Shown: positions 1 through 7,823, counted from the stretch's first letter. The stretch is DNA of 37,960 nt from Anaerosolibacter sp. (GCF_029240175.1 NZ_JARBTM010000025.1:1-37960), one strand, 5' to 3'. Notes: generated from the sequence alone by a model not told the origin. Numbers and translations are program-made.

Positions 1-1140
1 CGCCATTTGGAGTATTAAACTGGCCATCACCGCTGCCACTACTACCCCAGGTTGCCATATGGGTCCCATGGGCATTTAGCTTTTGTATGCGATGATTATA
101 TGTATCTGCCACATAGATGTTACCATCGCCATCTACTGCCAGTCCAAATGGAGCATTAAACTGGCCATCACCGCTGCCGATACTACCCCAGGTTGCCATA
201 TGGGTCCCATGGGCATTTAGCTTTTGTATGCGATGATTATTTGAATCGGCCACATAGATGTTACCATCGCCATCTACTGCCACGCCATTTGGAATATTAA
301 ACTGGCCATCACCGCTGCCACTACTACCCCAGGTTGCCATATGGGTCCCATCGGCATTTAGCTTTTGTATGCGATGATTGTTTGAATCGGCCACATAGAT
401 GTTACCATCGCCATCTACTGCCACACCATTTGGATATCTAAACTGGCCAGCACCGCTGCCACTACTACCCCAGGTTGCCCCATGGGTCCCATCGGCATTT
501 AGCTTTTGTATGCGGTGATTATATGTATCGGCCACATAGATGTTACCATCACTATCTACTGCCACGCCATTTAGACGTCTAAACTGGCCATCACCGCTGC
601 CATAGCTACCCCAGGTTGCCATATGGGTCCCATCGGCATTTAGCTTTTGTATCTGGTAATTATATGAATCGGCCACATAAATGTTGCCATCGCCATCTAC
701 TGCCACACCATTTGGAAAACTAAACTGGCCAGCACCGCTGCCACTCCTACCCCAGGTTGCCATATGGGTCCCATGGGCATTTAGCTTTTGTATGCGGTGA
801 TTATATGTATCGGCCACATAGATGTTACCATCGCCATCTACTGCCAGTCCAAATGGAGCATTAAACTGGCCATCACCTCTGCCACTCCTACCCCAGGTTG
901 CCATATGGGTCCCATCGGCATTTAGCTTTTGTATGCGATGATTATTTGAATCGGCCACATAGATGTTACCATCGCCATCCACTGCCACACCATTTGGAAA
1001 TCTAAACTGGCCATCACCGCTGCCATAGCTACCCCAGGTTGCCATATGGGTCCCATCGGCATTTAGCTTTTGTATGCGATGATTATTTGAATCGGCCACA
1101 TAGATGTTACCGTCACTATCTACTGCCATACCATTTGGAT
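1..1140 (-). repeat. Tandem 141-bp repeat array inside the NHL gene
   Basis: The phrase TAAACTGGCC recurs at an exact 141-bp step (the C of TAAAC lies at 20, 161, 302, 443, 584, 725, 866 and 1007). 141 is 47 codons, so copy number can change without breaking the frame. Copies differ at few positions, for example ATGGGTCCCATGGG versus ATGGGTCCCATCGG and GATTATATG versus GATTATTTG. The variants are shuffled among copies, which points to gene conversion or unequal crossing over. Confidence 0.93.
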
Positions 1141-1288
1141 TATTGAAAAACCACGATTGAGCGGGTAGTTTTTGAACAAAATCAGGTTTGCCCTCTGCAA
1201 AAGAGTGGCTTGTCATTAGTAAAAGAATAACATGAATGAAAGTAAAGAATTTCATAAAAGCTTTTTGTTTCTTAAAATAATTACTCAT
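1..1288 (-). CDS. Secreted NHL-repeat beta-propeller protein (5' part, continues past left edge)
   Basis: Reading the minus strand from an ATG at 1288, preceded by GGAGGGGG, gives an open frame to the window edge, so the C-terminus is missing. Residues 12-32 form a hydrophobic signal peptide ending near SHSFA-EG. From about residue 50 the protein is a row of 47-residue units with the core PNGVAVDGDGNIYVAD, then NNHRIQKL and GDGQF. This is the NHL-repeat pattern: each unit makes one blade of a beta-propeller, usually a protein or ligand binding platform. Eight complete units are inside the window. The protein is probably exported or surface bound; its ligand is unknown. The repeats are almost identical at DNA level, unlike most old propellers, so the gene looks recently expanded. 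The type is secure; total length and any C-terminal domains cannot be seen. Confidence 0.85.
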   Translation of the reverse strand, partial: MSNYFKKQKAFMKFFTFIHVILLLMTSHSFAEGKPDFVQKLPAQSWFFNNPNGMAVDSDGNIYVADSNNHRIQKLNADGTHMATWGSYGSGDGQFRFPNGVAVDGDGNIYVADSNNHRIQKLNADGTHMATWGRSGRGDGQFNAPFGLAVDGDGNIYVADTYNHRIQKLNAHGTHMATWGRSGSGAGQFSFPNGVAVDGDGNIYVADSYNYQIQKLNADGTHMATWGSYGSGDGQFRRLNGVAVDSDGNIYVADTYNHRIQKLNADGTHGATWGSSGSGAGQFRYPNGVAVDGDGNIYVADSNNHRIQKLNADGTHMATWGSSGSGDGQFNIPNGVAVDGDGNIYVADSNNHRIQKLNAHGTHMATWGSIGSGDGQFNAPFGLAVDGDGNIYVADTYNHRIQKLNAHGTHMATWGSSGSGDGQFNTPNG

Positions 1289-1439
1289 TTTCCCCCTCCT
1301 TTGTATTCTGTATATTTAAAGTATTTGTGATAAAGCTCTCAATTAATAATACAACTATTTGTGTGATATTTTCCAGTATTGTAGTAAAAATATAAGAAAT
1401 TTGTTATATTTTCTGATAACTTTGAGGATGGATAGTTTT

Positions 1440-1469
1440 AATGCACCACAATAGTAATTGTGGTGCATT
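1440..1469. terminator. Perfect hairpin between the NHL gene and the DMT exporter gene
   Basis: ATGCACCACAAT and ATTGTGGTGCAT form an inverted repeat of 13 bp (counting the flanking A-T pair) with a 4-base AGTA loop. It lies 56 bases beyond the stop of the minus-strand exporter gene and upstream of the NHL gene. There is no long T-run on either side, so it may be a weak terminator or a protein site rather than a classical intrinsic terminator. Confidence 0.4.
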
Positions 1470-1524
1470 TATGGAAACTTATGAAAATGTTGGTTTTGAA
1501 TGCAGTAAGGTCTATAAAAATATC

Positions 1525-2430
1525 CTAATCCATTAAATTTAGAGATTCATTTTGTTCTTCCGATGTCCTTTCATTCACCAAAATGATGGCTGCCAGCACC
1601 AAAACAATACCCATCATCCTAAAGAAGGTAATATGTTCTTGAAAGATAAAAATACTGACCATGGTAGCCACAGCCGGTTCCAGGGTGGCGATAATCGATG
1701 CTCTGCTGGTTTCCAGATGGTATAGTCCTTTGGTATAGAGGATAAAGGGAAGGGCTGTAGAGAACAGACTCAAAGAAATGGCCAAAAACAACACCTCAAA
1801 CCCAGAAAACAAGGGCAGCATGCCTTGAAAGTCTGTAACAGGGACCAACCCCAAGCTGGCGAATAAAAAGGTATACAGGGTAACGGTCATAGAATCATAT
1901 TTTTTCAAAGCATACCTTCCAAAGATGCTGTAGAGGGCATACCCCAATCCAGACCCCAGACCTGCAAGGACACCGATCATAGAGAGTCCATCACCGGTTT
2001 GCTGAAAATATCCCGTGACCAAAATACACCCAATAAAGGTCAAAGCAAAGGAAATGATTTTCCGCGGTGTTAAGCTTTCCTTAAAAAGTATGGTGGAAAA
2101 AACCATCACAAAAGCAGGCGCTGTGTATAACAGGATGGAGGCAATAGAAAGTGTGGTGTATTGGATGGCTATGAAATAACACCAATTGAAAAAGACAAAG
2201 CTAAGAATCCCTGTTCCTACGAAATAGCCCATATCCCTTGGTTGAACCCGAAGGAGCTTACGGTCGCTAATGAATAGGTATAGAAACAAAGCAGCAAAGG
2301 CGCCCAGGGCACGGATGGCCACAATCTGAAATGGATTAAACCCAAAGCCATAAAGTTTCTTGATAAAAATACCTAAAATCCCCCATAATATGGCGGCACA
2401 CATCACAGAAAAATACGCGATTTTTTTCAT
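1525..2430 (-). CDS. EamA/DMT-family membrane exporter
   Basis: The 301-aa product has about ten hydrophobic segments in two homologous halves, the usual architecture of drug/metabolite transporters of the EamA (DUF6) type. Seen motifs include the N-terminal AAILWGILGIFIKKL segment, the RALGAFAALFLY helix at the end of TM2, and the second-half PLFSGFEVLFLAISLSLFSTALPF and LEPAVATMVSIFIF segments typical of the family. Members export amino acids, nucleosides or drugs; the substrate cannot be told from sequence. The start is supported by GAGGGGTG about 7 bases upstream. The gene stands alone; the nearest operon (argCJ) on the same strand is separated by a terminator at 2833-2876. Confidence 0.88.
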   Translation of the reverse strand: MKKIAYFSVMCAAILWGILGIFIKKLYGFGFNPFQIVAIRALGAFAALFLYLFISDRKLLRVQPRDMGYFVGTGILSFVFFNWCYFIAIQYTTLSIASILLYTAPAFVMVFSTILFKESLTPRKIISFALTFIGCILVTGYFQQTGDGLSMIGVLAGLGSGLGYALYSIFGRYALKKYDSMTVTLYTFLFASLGLVPVTDFQGMLPLFSGFEVLFLAISLSLFSTALPFILYTKGLYHLETSRASIIATLEPAVATMVSIFIFQEHITFFRMMGIVLVLAAIILVNERTSEEQNESLNLMD

Positions 2431-2500
2431 CTCTGCACCCCTCGGTCTTCATTATATAAGAAAGATAAGACATAAATTCATAGATCATGATTTTCAACGT

Positions 2501-2524
2501 AGGGGTTGCATAGTATGCAACCCG
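2501..2524. repeat. REP-like short palindrome
   Basis: GGGTTGCAT (2503-2511) and ATGCAACCC (2515-2523) form a perfect 9-bp inverted repeat around AGT, bordered by GTAG on one side and GCC on the other. It sits in non-coding DNA upstream of the exporter gene. The form (GC-rich palindrome with asymmetric borders) resembles dispersed REP-type elements, but only one copy is present here. Confidence 0.4.
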
Positions 2525-2707
2525 CCTAGATTTTATGGCATTCCTACGGGTCGCAATCCTAATCTCAATCTTACGTCGCATTGTTCTACTATTGCGAAAC
2601 AGCTTATAAGAATTATATCATTTTCAACAACTTTCTTTAACAGATCTTAAGAAAAAATAGACAAAATATTTAAAAAAATGTTTATCCTGTCCATTCCGTG
2701 GTAATTA

Positions 2708-2713
2708 TATAAT
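2708..2713 (+). promoter_or_regulatory. Possible -10 element for a short plus-strand transcript
   Basis: A perfect TATAAT stands 31 bases before the first tiny ORF. The region 17-18 bases upstream (TCCTGT) is a poor -35, so the promoter is suggested only. A transcript from here would run about 160 bases to the hairpin at 2833-2876. Confidence 0.35.
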
Positions 2714-2744
2714 ATAACTTCATAAAGCACCAGTGAAGAAGGGA

Positions 2745-2786
2745 ATGAGTCCACCAAAGAAGAAAACAGCTTTAGAGACCAAATGA
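2745..2786 (+). CDS. Possible 13-residue peptide MSPPKKKTALETK
   Basis: ATG at 2745 follows AAGAAGGGA, an acceptable ribosome binding site but with short spacing. The stop TGA overlaps the ATG of the next tiny ORF as ATGA, the arrangement used for translational coupling. The peptide is basic and carries PPK, which recurs in the second ORF. I recognise no family; chance is a fair alternative for an ORF this short. Confidence 0.25.
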   Translation: MSPPKKKTALETK

Positions 2787-2818
2787 AAAAGAAAGAGGTG
2801 AGACCACCAAAGTGTTAA
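2783..2818 (+). CDS. Possible 11-residue peptide MKKKEVRPPKC
   Basis: It starts within the stop of the preceding tiny ORF (ATGA overlap at 2783-2786) and ends 14 bases before a strong hairpin. The DNA TGAGACCACCAAAG here nearly repeats TGAGTCCACCAAAG at 2746-2759. An internal GTG at 2798 preceded by AAAGAGG could be an alternative start. No function is known; the pair may instead be part of a small RNA. Confidence 0.25.
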   Translation: MKKKEVRPPKC

Positions 2819-2832
2819 GCGAAACATCAGAA

Positions 2833-2876
2833 AAATAGGCAGTGCTCTAGGATAAAAACGAGAGCGCTGCCTATTT
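2833..2876 (-). terminator. Bidirectional intrinsic terminator after argJ
   Basis: AAATAGGCAGTGCTCT and AGAGCGCTGCCTATTT pair over 16 bp with one G-U wobble, and the minus-strand RNA continues into TATTTTTC. It closes the argCJ transcript 23 bases after the argJ stop. In the plus direction it would end the short unit that starts near 2720. Confidence 0.8.
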
Positions 2877-2898
2877 TATTGCTTAAAATACTTTTGTT

Positions 2899-4128
2899 TT
2901 AGCTTCTATAGGAACCGTTGATCTTTACATAATCGTAGCTTAGGTCACAGCCCCAGGCTACGGCACCGTACTTTCCATCTTTTAGATCCACCACGATATT
3001 CACATATTTTTGATCTAGGATTTCTTTGGCATGTTCCTCGCTAAAAGGAATACCTGCTCCATCCTTCACCAGCTGAATGGTACCTTTTTCATTCTTAAAC
3101 AAGATATCCACCTTTTCAGGTACAAAGTCACCGCCGGAGTAACCTAAAGAACACATGATTCTTCCCCAGTTGGCATCGCTGCCAAAGAAAGCAGATTTCA
3201 CAAGATTAGAAGAAATAACGGATTTTGCACATACCTTGGCATCCTTTTGTGTTTTTGCATGAAATAAGGATACTTCAATGAGTTTTGTGGCACCCTCTCC
3301 ATCTTGGGCGATCAGCTTTGCCAGCTCCTTATTTAGGAAATCAAGGGCTTCTTTAAACTTGTCATAATTTCCATCGGCCTCTTCCATGAGGGTATTCCCT
3401 GCCGTACCATTGGCCAAAACGATGACCATATCATTGGTACTGGTATCCCCATCTACAGAGATCATGTTATAGGAATCACTGACACTATCCTTTAAGGCAT
3501 AGGAGAGCAAAGGTTTAGAGATGTTGGCGTTGGTCACTACAAAAGATAACATCGTAGCCATATTAGGGTGAATCATACCAGAACCCTTGGCAATACCACT
3601 GATCAACACGGGCTTTTCGTCGATGGTTACTTCTACTGTAACGGATTTTAAGAAAGAATCTGTGGTCATGATGGCTTCTGCTGCTGAAGTACCTGTTCCT
3701 TTATGGAGCAATTCACAGGCGGCCTTGATTCCTGGAAGGACTACCTCCATAGGCATAGGTACACCAATGATACCTGTGGAAGCCACCAGGACTTCGCTGG
3801 GAGATAGGCCTAGGATGTTGGCTGCAGTTTGAGTCATCTGATGGGCGTTGTCTAGTCCCTCGACACCGGTACAAGCATTGGCATTGCCGCTATTGACCAC
3901 AATGGCCTGGGTGGTTTCAGAGGCTTTTAGGTTTTCGATGTTTACCTGAAGGGGTGCAGCCTTTACGATATTGGTAGTAAAGGTTGCAGCAGCAACTGCA
4001 GGCTTTGTGCTGTAAATAATGGCTAAATCCTTATTTCCGCTCTTTTTAATTCCGCTGTGGATGCCAATGGCTTGGAAGCCGGATACGTCCGTCAATGTTT
4101 TGTTTTGTAAAATTTTCATTTTCATCAT
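2899..4128 (-). CDS. argJ: Glutamate N-acetyltransferase / amino-acid acetyltransferase
   Basis: ArgJ moves the acetyl group from N-acetylornithine to glutamate, recycling the acetyl group in the cyclic arginine pathway; many homologues also use acetyl-CoA. The 409-aa protein carries the family's self-cleavage site, KGSGMIHPNMATML at residues 181-194, where the bond before Thr192 is cut to give alpha and beta chains with Thr192 as nucleophile. The HSGIKKSGNKDLAII and VVNSGNANACTG blocks near the N-terminus are also typical. Three ATGs compete as start (codons 1, 2 and 4); the AAAGG site spaces best with the third of them (4119), so the true N-terminus may be three residues shorter. It is 13 bases downstream of argC and shares its promoter. 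Monofunctional or bifunctional use cannot be decided from sequence alone. Confidence 0.96.
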   Translation of the reverse strand: MMKMKILQNKTLTDVSGFQAIGIHSGIKKSGNKDLAIIYSTKPAVAAATFTTNIVKAAPLQVNIENLKASETTQAIVVNSGNANACTGVEGLDNAHQMTQTAANILGLSPSEVLVASTGIIGVPMPMEVVLPGIKAACELLHKGTGTSAAEAIMTTDSFLKSVTVEVTIDEKPVLISGIAKGSGMIHPNMATMLSFVVTNANISKPLLSYALKDSVSDSYNMISVDGDTSTNDMVIVLANGTAGNTLMEEADGNYDKFKEALDFLNKELAKLIAQDGEGATKLIEVSLFHAKTQKDAKVCAKSVISSNLVKSAFFGSDANWGRIMCSLGYSGGDFVPEKVDILFKNEKGTIQLVKDGAGIPFSEEHAKEILDQKYVNIVVDLKDGKYGAVAWGCDLSYDYVKINGSYRS

Positions 4129-4141
4129 CCTTTCAATATAA

Positions 4142-5179
4142 CTATGGAACCATAGATAAAATATCTAAACTTTTCTGTTCTTTAATGCCAAACATAATGT
4201 TCATATTTTGAACCGCTTGACCGGCAGCACCTTTAATCAGGTTATCGATGGCAGAGACGACAACGACCCTTCCTGTTCTCTCATCAACTCTTATACCGAT
4301 ATCACAAAAATTGGAGCCTTTGACCCACCTTGTCTCCGGTAGGGTTTCTACAATTCGGACAAAATATTCGTCCTGATAATAGGTGTTATATATTTCGTAG
4401 AGCTCCTGCTGCGTTAACTTTGTTACGAGACTACCATAACAGGTAGCCAAAATACCCCGATTCATAGGTACCAAATGAGGTGTAAAGGATACTATAAGTT
4501 CTTCATTGTTAAGGCTTGTCAGAATCTGTTCAATCTCTGGTGTGTGTCGGTGGCTGGCTACCCCATAGGCCTTAATAGATTCGTTGCACTCTGTATATAG
4601 GGTGGCGATATTTGCTGCCCTGCCAGCTCCGGAGACACCAGATTTAGCATCGATGATAATGGAGGTTGGATCAATCAAATGATTTTTCAACAAAGGTGCC
4701 AAAGCCAATATGCTGGCCGTAGGATAACAACCAGGATTGGCGATCAGGGAAGCCGTTGCAATGTCCTCACGATAGATCTCTGGGAGACCGTACACTGCTG
4801 TAGACAGCAGGTGTTCTGCATCGTGCTCCAGTCCATACCAATGTTTATAAGCATCTGCCGACTTCAAACGAAAATCTGCCCCTAGATCGATGACCTTAAC
4901 GCCCAAATCTAGGGCTTTTTTTGTGATATCAAAAGCTTTGCCATGGGGAAGGGCGATAAAAAGTACGTCTATATCAGAAAGTTTTTCTTCTGCCGAGTGC
5001 ATATCTATACAAATGCTTTGTATAAAATCAACATACTGCTGATAGATATGATGAAAGGGTATATCTGCATGATTATGAGAAGAAAGAAAATTTAATCGAA
5101 GGTCAGGGTGCCTGAGAAGAAACCAAATCAATTGTTGACCTGCATAACCTGTGGCGCCTAATATGCCTGCTTGAATCAT
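4142..5179 (-). CDS. argC: N-acetyl-gamma-glutamyl-phosphate reductase
   Basis: ArgC reduces N-acetylglutamyl phosphate to the semialdehyde with NADPH, the third step of acetylated ornithine synthesis. The 345-aa protein begins with the Rossmann motif [10 protein letters not shown] (residues 8-17) and has the catalytic cysteine in NPGCYPT at Cys151, with SGVSGAGR and ASHRHTPEI further on, as in type 1 ArgC. It is the first gene of the argCJ operon, divergent from argBD. The start has GAGGTG a few bases upstream. The next enzymes, ArgB and ArgD, are on the facing strand, so the four genes together give ornithine from glutamate. ArgF, ArgG and ArgH are not in the window. Confidence 0.96.
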   Translation of the reverse strand: MIQAGILGATGYAGQQLIWFLLRHPDLRLNFLSSHNHADIPFHHIYQQYVDFIQSICIDMHSAEEKLSDIDVLFIALPHGKAFDITKKALDLGVKVIDLGADFRLKSADAYKHWYGLEHDAEHLLSTAVYGLPEIYREDIATASLIANPGCYPTASILALAPLLKNHLIDPTSIIIDAKSGVSGAGRAANIATLYTECNESIKAYGVASHRHTPEIEQILTSLNNEELIVSFTPHLVPMNRGILATCYGSLVTKLTQQELYEIYNTYYQDEYFVRIVETLPETRWVKGSNFCDIGIRVDERTGRVVVVSAIDNLIKGAAGQAVQNMNIMFGIKEQKSLDILSMVP

Positions 5180-5208
5180 CGAATCACCTCTTTTTATGAT
5201 TTAAAGTA

Positions 5209-5237
5209 ATTATACAGATTAATAAATAAATATTCAA
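5209..5237 (-). promoter_or_regulatory. argCJ promoter with overlapping ArgR-type box
   Basis: On the minus strand TTGAAT (5237-5232) and TATAAT (5214-5209) are exactly 17 bases apart. TGAATATTTATTTA, overlapping the -35, matches 13 of 14 positions of the ArgR box TGAATWWWWATTCA. Repression by arginine-bound ArgR/AhrC is inferred. Confidence 0.75.
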
Positions 5238-5265
5238 TAACAAAAATAAAAATTCTTTAAGTTTA

Positions 5266-5294
5266 TTGCATATTTATATAAATAAAAGTATAAT
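5266..5294 (+). promoter_or_regulatory. argBD promoter, shares a 31-bp block with the car promoter
   Basis: TTGCAT (5266-5271) and TATAAT (5289-5294) are 17 bases apart. The block 5264-5294 agrees with 7793-7823 before the car genes at 27 of 31 positions. The AT-rich spacer is compatible with degenerate ArgR boxes, so joint arginine control is likely. Confidence 0.75.
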
Positions 5295-5328
5295 TATTAA
5301 ATAAATTAGGAAGTGAGGGGGATAAAAT

Positions 5329-6204
5329 ATGAATGAAGAAAAGGCGGCCATATTGGTAGAAGCCTTGCCTTATATAAAAAAATTTAGGGGAAAGACCTTT
5401 GTCATTAAATATGGTGGCAGTATTATGCGCAATGAGGAAGCCAAAAAAGCTTTTATTGAAGATGTGGTGCTTTTGAAGCTGGTAGGCATCCACTTAATCA
5501 TCATTCATGGAGGTGGTCCAAACATTTCATCCATGCTGGATCAGCTGGGACTGGAGAGTCGCTTTGTGGATGGATTGAGGGTGACGGATCAGAAGGCTGT
5601 AGAAGTGGTAGAGATGGTTCTATCAGGAAGTGTAAACAAGGAAATCGCAGCTGACCTTTGCAGACATGGGATCACGGCCCTGGGGATCAGTGGAAGAGAT
5701 GGAAATCTCATTCAAGCCCAAAAAAAATACCTTTATAAAGGAAATGAGAAAATAGATATTGGTTATGTGGGCGAGGTAAAAGACGTCAATAAAAAGCTAC
5801 TGTTGGATCTATTGGAAAAAGAACAGCTTCCGGTGATTTCACCCGTAGGGTGTGATGAAGAAGGTCATATCTATAATATCAATGCCGACTACGTAGCATC
5901 TGCCATCGGCAGTGTTTTGGAAGCAGAGAAGCTCATACTGCTGACAGATATCGAAGGGATCTATAAGGATATTAACGATCCGGAGAGTTTTATTTCATCT
6001 GCTACCATCAGCGAAGTGAGAGGATATATCGAAACAGGTGTTATCAAGGGTGGTATGATTCCTAAAGCAGAATGCTGCATCGAAGCCATCGAAAAAGGCG
6101 CGAAGAATGTACATTTGATTGATGGGCGGAAGGAACACAGCTTATTGTTGGAGATTTTTACAAATGCAGGAATAGGAACCATGATCCGCGGAGAGGAGAT
6201 GTAA
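5329..6204 (+). CDS. argB: N-acetylglutamate kinase
   Basis: ArgB phosphorylates N-acetylglutamate with ATP, the second and often arginine-inhibited step of the pathway. The 291-aa protein has the amino-acid-kinase fold signatures KYGGSIM (Lys near residue 24), IIHGGGPNISSML for the nucleotide and substrate loops, NINADYVASAIGSVL, and LLTDIEGIY. GVIKGGMIPKAECC near the C-terminus carries the catalytic Lys region. The start follows GTGAGGGGG with good spacing. It is separated from argD by only three bases, and both are transcribed from the promoter at 5266-5294. Nothing is missing from the active site. Whether the enzyme is arginine-sensitive cannot be read with certainty. Confidence 0.97.
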   Translation: MNEEKAAILVEALPYIKKFRGKTFVIKYGGSIMRNEEAKKAFIEDVVLLKLVGIHLIIIHGGGPNISSMLDQLGLESRFVDGLRVTDQKAVEVVEMVLSGSVNKEIAADLCRHGITALGISGRDGNLIQAQKKYLYKGNEKIDIGYVGEVKDVNKKLLLDLLEKEQLPVISPVGCDEEGHIYNINADYVASAIGSVLEAEKLILLTDIEGIYKDINDPESFISSATISEVRGYIETGVIKGGMIPKAECCIEAIEKGAKNVHLIDGRKEHSLLLEIFTNAGIGTMIRGEEM

Positions 6205-6207
6205 GCC

Positions 6208-7380
6208 ATGAAAAAAAACATTATGAATACCTATGGTCGATTTGATGTGGTTTTTGAAAAAGGGAAAGGGACGAAGGTTTATGATGTGAATGGAAAGGAG
6301 TATTTGGATTTTGTAGCAGGGGTAGCGGTAAACTGCTTGGGACATAGTCATCCAGCCATCGCAAAAACCTTAGCAGCACAAGGAGAAAAGCTAATGCATA
6401 TCTCTAATCTGTATTGGAATACGGAACAAATCGCTTTGGCAGAAAAATTAGTATCCCATAGTGATCACCATCAGGTTTTTTTCTGTAACAGTGGGACAGA
6501 AGCAGTGGAAACGGCCTTGAAATTGGCAAGAAAGTGCGGAAAATTAAAGGGTGGAAGCTCAAAAAACCAAATTATTTATATGAACAACTCCTTCCATGGT
6601 AGAACTATGGGCGCATTGGCAGTGACAGGACAGGAAAAATATCAAAAAGATTTCATGCCGTTGATGACAGGATTAAAAAGTGTTCCATTTAATGATATTG
6701 AAAAATTGAAGGCGGCGATAGATGAAGATACTTGTGCAGTGATTTTAGAACCGATTCAAGGGGAAGGGGGCATTGTAGCAGCCCAAAGATCCTATCTACA
6801 AGAAGTAAAAGCTTTGTGCAGTCAGTATGATGCATTATTGGTCTTTGATGAAGTTCAGTGCGGCATTGGTCGTTTGGGAAGCTTGTTTGCGTATCAAAGT
6901 TTTGGGGTGATACCCGATGTGATTTGTATGGCCAAGGGGTTGGGGGGCGGGTTCCCCATAGGGGCAGTTTTGGCCACGGAGGAAGCAGCCAGTGCCTTTG
7001 TTCCTGGAGATCATGGATGTACTTTTGGAGGAAATCCGTTGGCCTGTGCCGTATCACTGACGGTGCTGGATGAGCTGATTAACAATGGGATTATCGATGG
7101 TGTCAATGAAAAGAGTCTGTATATGATTGGAAAGCTGGCAGTGCTCCAGGAAAAATTTGACGTAGTTCAAGGGGTACAGGGATTAGGTCTGTTATTAGGC
7201 CTCAAGGTAAAGGGTGAACCGAAGGCCATCATCAACAAATGCTTTGAAAAAGGCTTGATGCTGGTGGGTGCTGGGGAGAGTGTTATTCGAGTTGTACCAC
7301 CGCTTAATGTGTCTGCTGAAGAAATAGATGAAGCTGTGAAGATACTGGAGGAAGCGATTCTGGAAGTTTATAAAGATTAA
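6208..7380 (+). CDS. argD: Acetylornithine aminotransferase
   Basis: ArgD converts N-acetylglutamate semialdehyde to N-acetylornithine using glutamate and PLP; homologues often also serve lysine synthesis as succinyldiaminopimelate aminotransferase. The 390-aa protein is a class III aminotransferase: FFCNSGTEAVETALKLAR binds the phosphate, FDEVQCGIGR holds the PLP ring, and Lys243 in MAKGLGGGFP is the Schiff-base lysine. GCTFGGNPLACA is also typical. The start has GGAG about ten bases upstream, within the end of argB. No terminator follows. Instead, three bases after the stop begins a promoter and PyrR-type leader, so transcripts from argBD may run into that attenuator. Confidence 0.96.
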   Translation: MKKNIMNTYGRFDVVFEKGKGTKVYDVNGKEYLDFVAGVAVNCLGHSHPAIAKTLAAQGEKLMHISNLYWNTEQIALAEKLVSHSDHHQVFFCNSGTEAVETALKLARKCGKLKGGSSKNQIIYMNNSFHGRTMGALAVTGQEKYQKDFMPLMTGLKSVPFNDIEKLKAAIDEDTCAVILEPIQGEGGIVAAQRSYLQEVKALCSQYDALLVFDEVQCGIGRLGSLFAYQSFGVIPDVICMAKGLGGGFPIGAVLATEEAASAFVPGDHGCTFGGNPLACAVSLTVLDELINNGIIDGVNEKSLYMIGKLAVLQEKFDVVQGVQGLGLLLGLKVKGEPKAIINKCFEKGLMLVGAGESVIRVVPPLNVSAEEIDEAVKILEEAILEVYKD

Positions 7381-7382
7381 TA

Positions 7383-7410
7383 TTGACACATAAATATTAT
7401 TTATGATAAT
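7383..7410 (+). promoter_or_regulatory. Promoter of the PyrR-type leader
   Basis: A perfect TTGACA (7383-7388) is followed after 16 bases by GATAAT (7405-7410). It starts right behind the argD stop and about 25 bases before the PyrR-binding hairpin. Confidence 0.7.
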
Positions 7411-7430
7411 ATGTTTTGAAAAGAGAATAC

Positions 7431-7547
7431 AGGAACCTTTAAATTGGTCCAGAGAGGCTAAAAAGGGTATCGGAAAAGATATGGGTTTCGTATATCTTTG
7501 ATTTTCCATGGAAAATATACCTTCTGCCTCAGGCAGAAGGTTTTTTT
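7431..7547 (+). promoter_or_regulatory. PyrR-type RNA attenuator in front of the car operon
   Basis: GGTCCAGAGAGGCT at 7446-7459 matches the PyrR-binding loop (RUCCNGNGAGGYU) and is closed by CCTTT (7436-7440) with AAAGG (7462-7466). Downstream lies a terminator, CCTTCTGCC / GGCAGAAGG (7520-7528, 7532-7540) plus seven T. The 3' arm of the binding hairpin, AAGGGTAT, can pair with ATACCTT (7517-7523), which overlaps the terminator stem and would act as antiterminator. In the known PyrR mechanism, UMP-bound PyrR holds the first hairpin, frees the terminator and stops transcription. The target here is inferred to be the 7974-12819 operon; pyrR itself is not in the window. Confidence 0.88.
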
Positions 7548-7582
7548 GTTATCTACTGGCCGGTGGATGAAAAAGGAATGGA

Positions 7583-7609
7583 TATATATACAGCAATAGT
7601 GTATATATA
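7583..7609. other. AT-rich hairpin in the leader region
   Basis: TATATATAC (7583-7591) and GTATATATA (7601-7609) form a 9-bp stem with a 9-base loop. No T-run follows. It lies between the PyrR-type terminator and the second car promoter; apart from this I see no gene in 7548-7794. Confidence 0.35.
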
Positions 7610-7794
7610 CAAATTTAAAAGTACAAACTAATATTGGTAATTATGAATAAGAATAACAGACTGCTTTAATGAAAAAATACTGAAAAAGTGGGACTTGTTT
7701 CAACTGTCAGCATTGATTTGGACTGCCTTGCGCTCTAGAATAGGATAAATATAAAAATATATTAATAAAAATAAGAAAATTTTTTAAAAACATA

Positions 7795-7823
7795 TTGCAT
7801 AATTATATATAAATAAGTATAAT
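7795..7823 (+). promoter_or_regulatory. Second car promoter, ArgR-type
   Basis: TTGCAT and TATAAT are exactly 17 bases apart, and the surrounding 31 bases match the argB promoter at 27 positions. ATTATGAATAATAA overlapping the -10 contains a TGAAT half-site. The promoter lies beyond the PyrR-type terminator, so it would bypass pyrimidine control and answer to arginine. Confidence 0.72.

Noticed and set aside
1-1140. Regular repeats that could be taken for a CRISPR array
   Set aside because: The 141-bp units are contiguous, without unrelated spacers, and translate as NHL repeats in one open frame.
2360-2650. Plus-strand 96-aa frame
   Set aside because: It overlaps the start of the exporter gene antisense, has no ribosome site and shows no protein-like composition.
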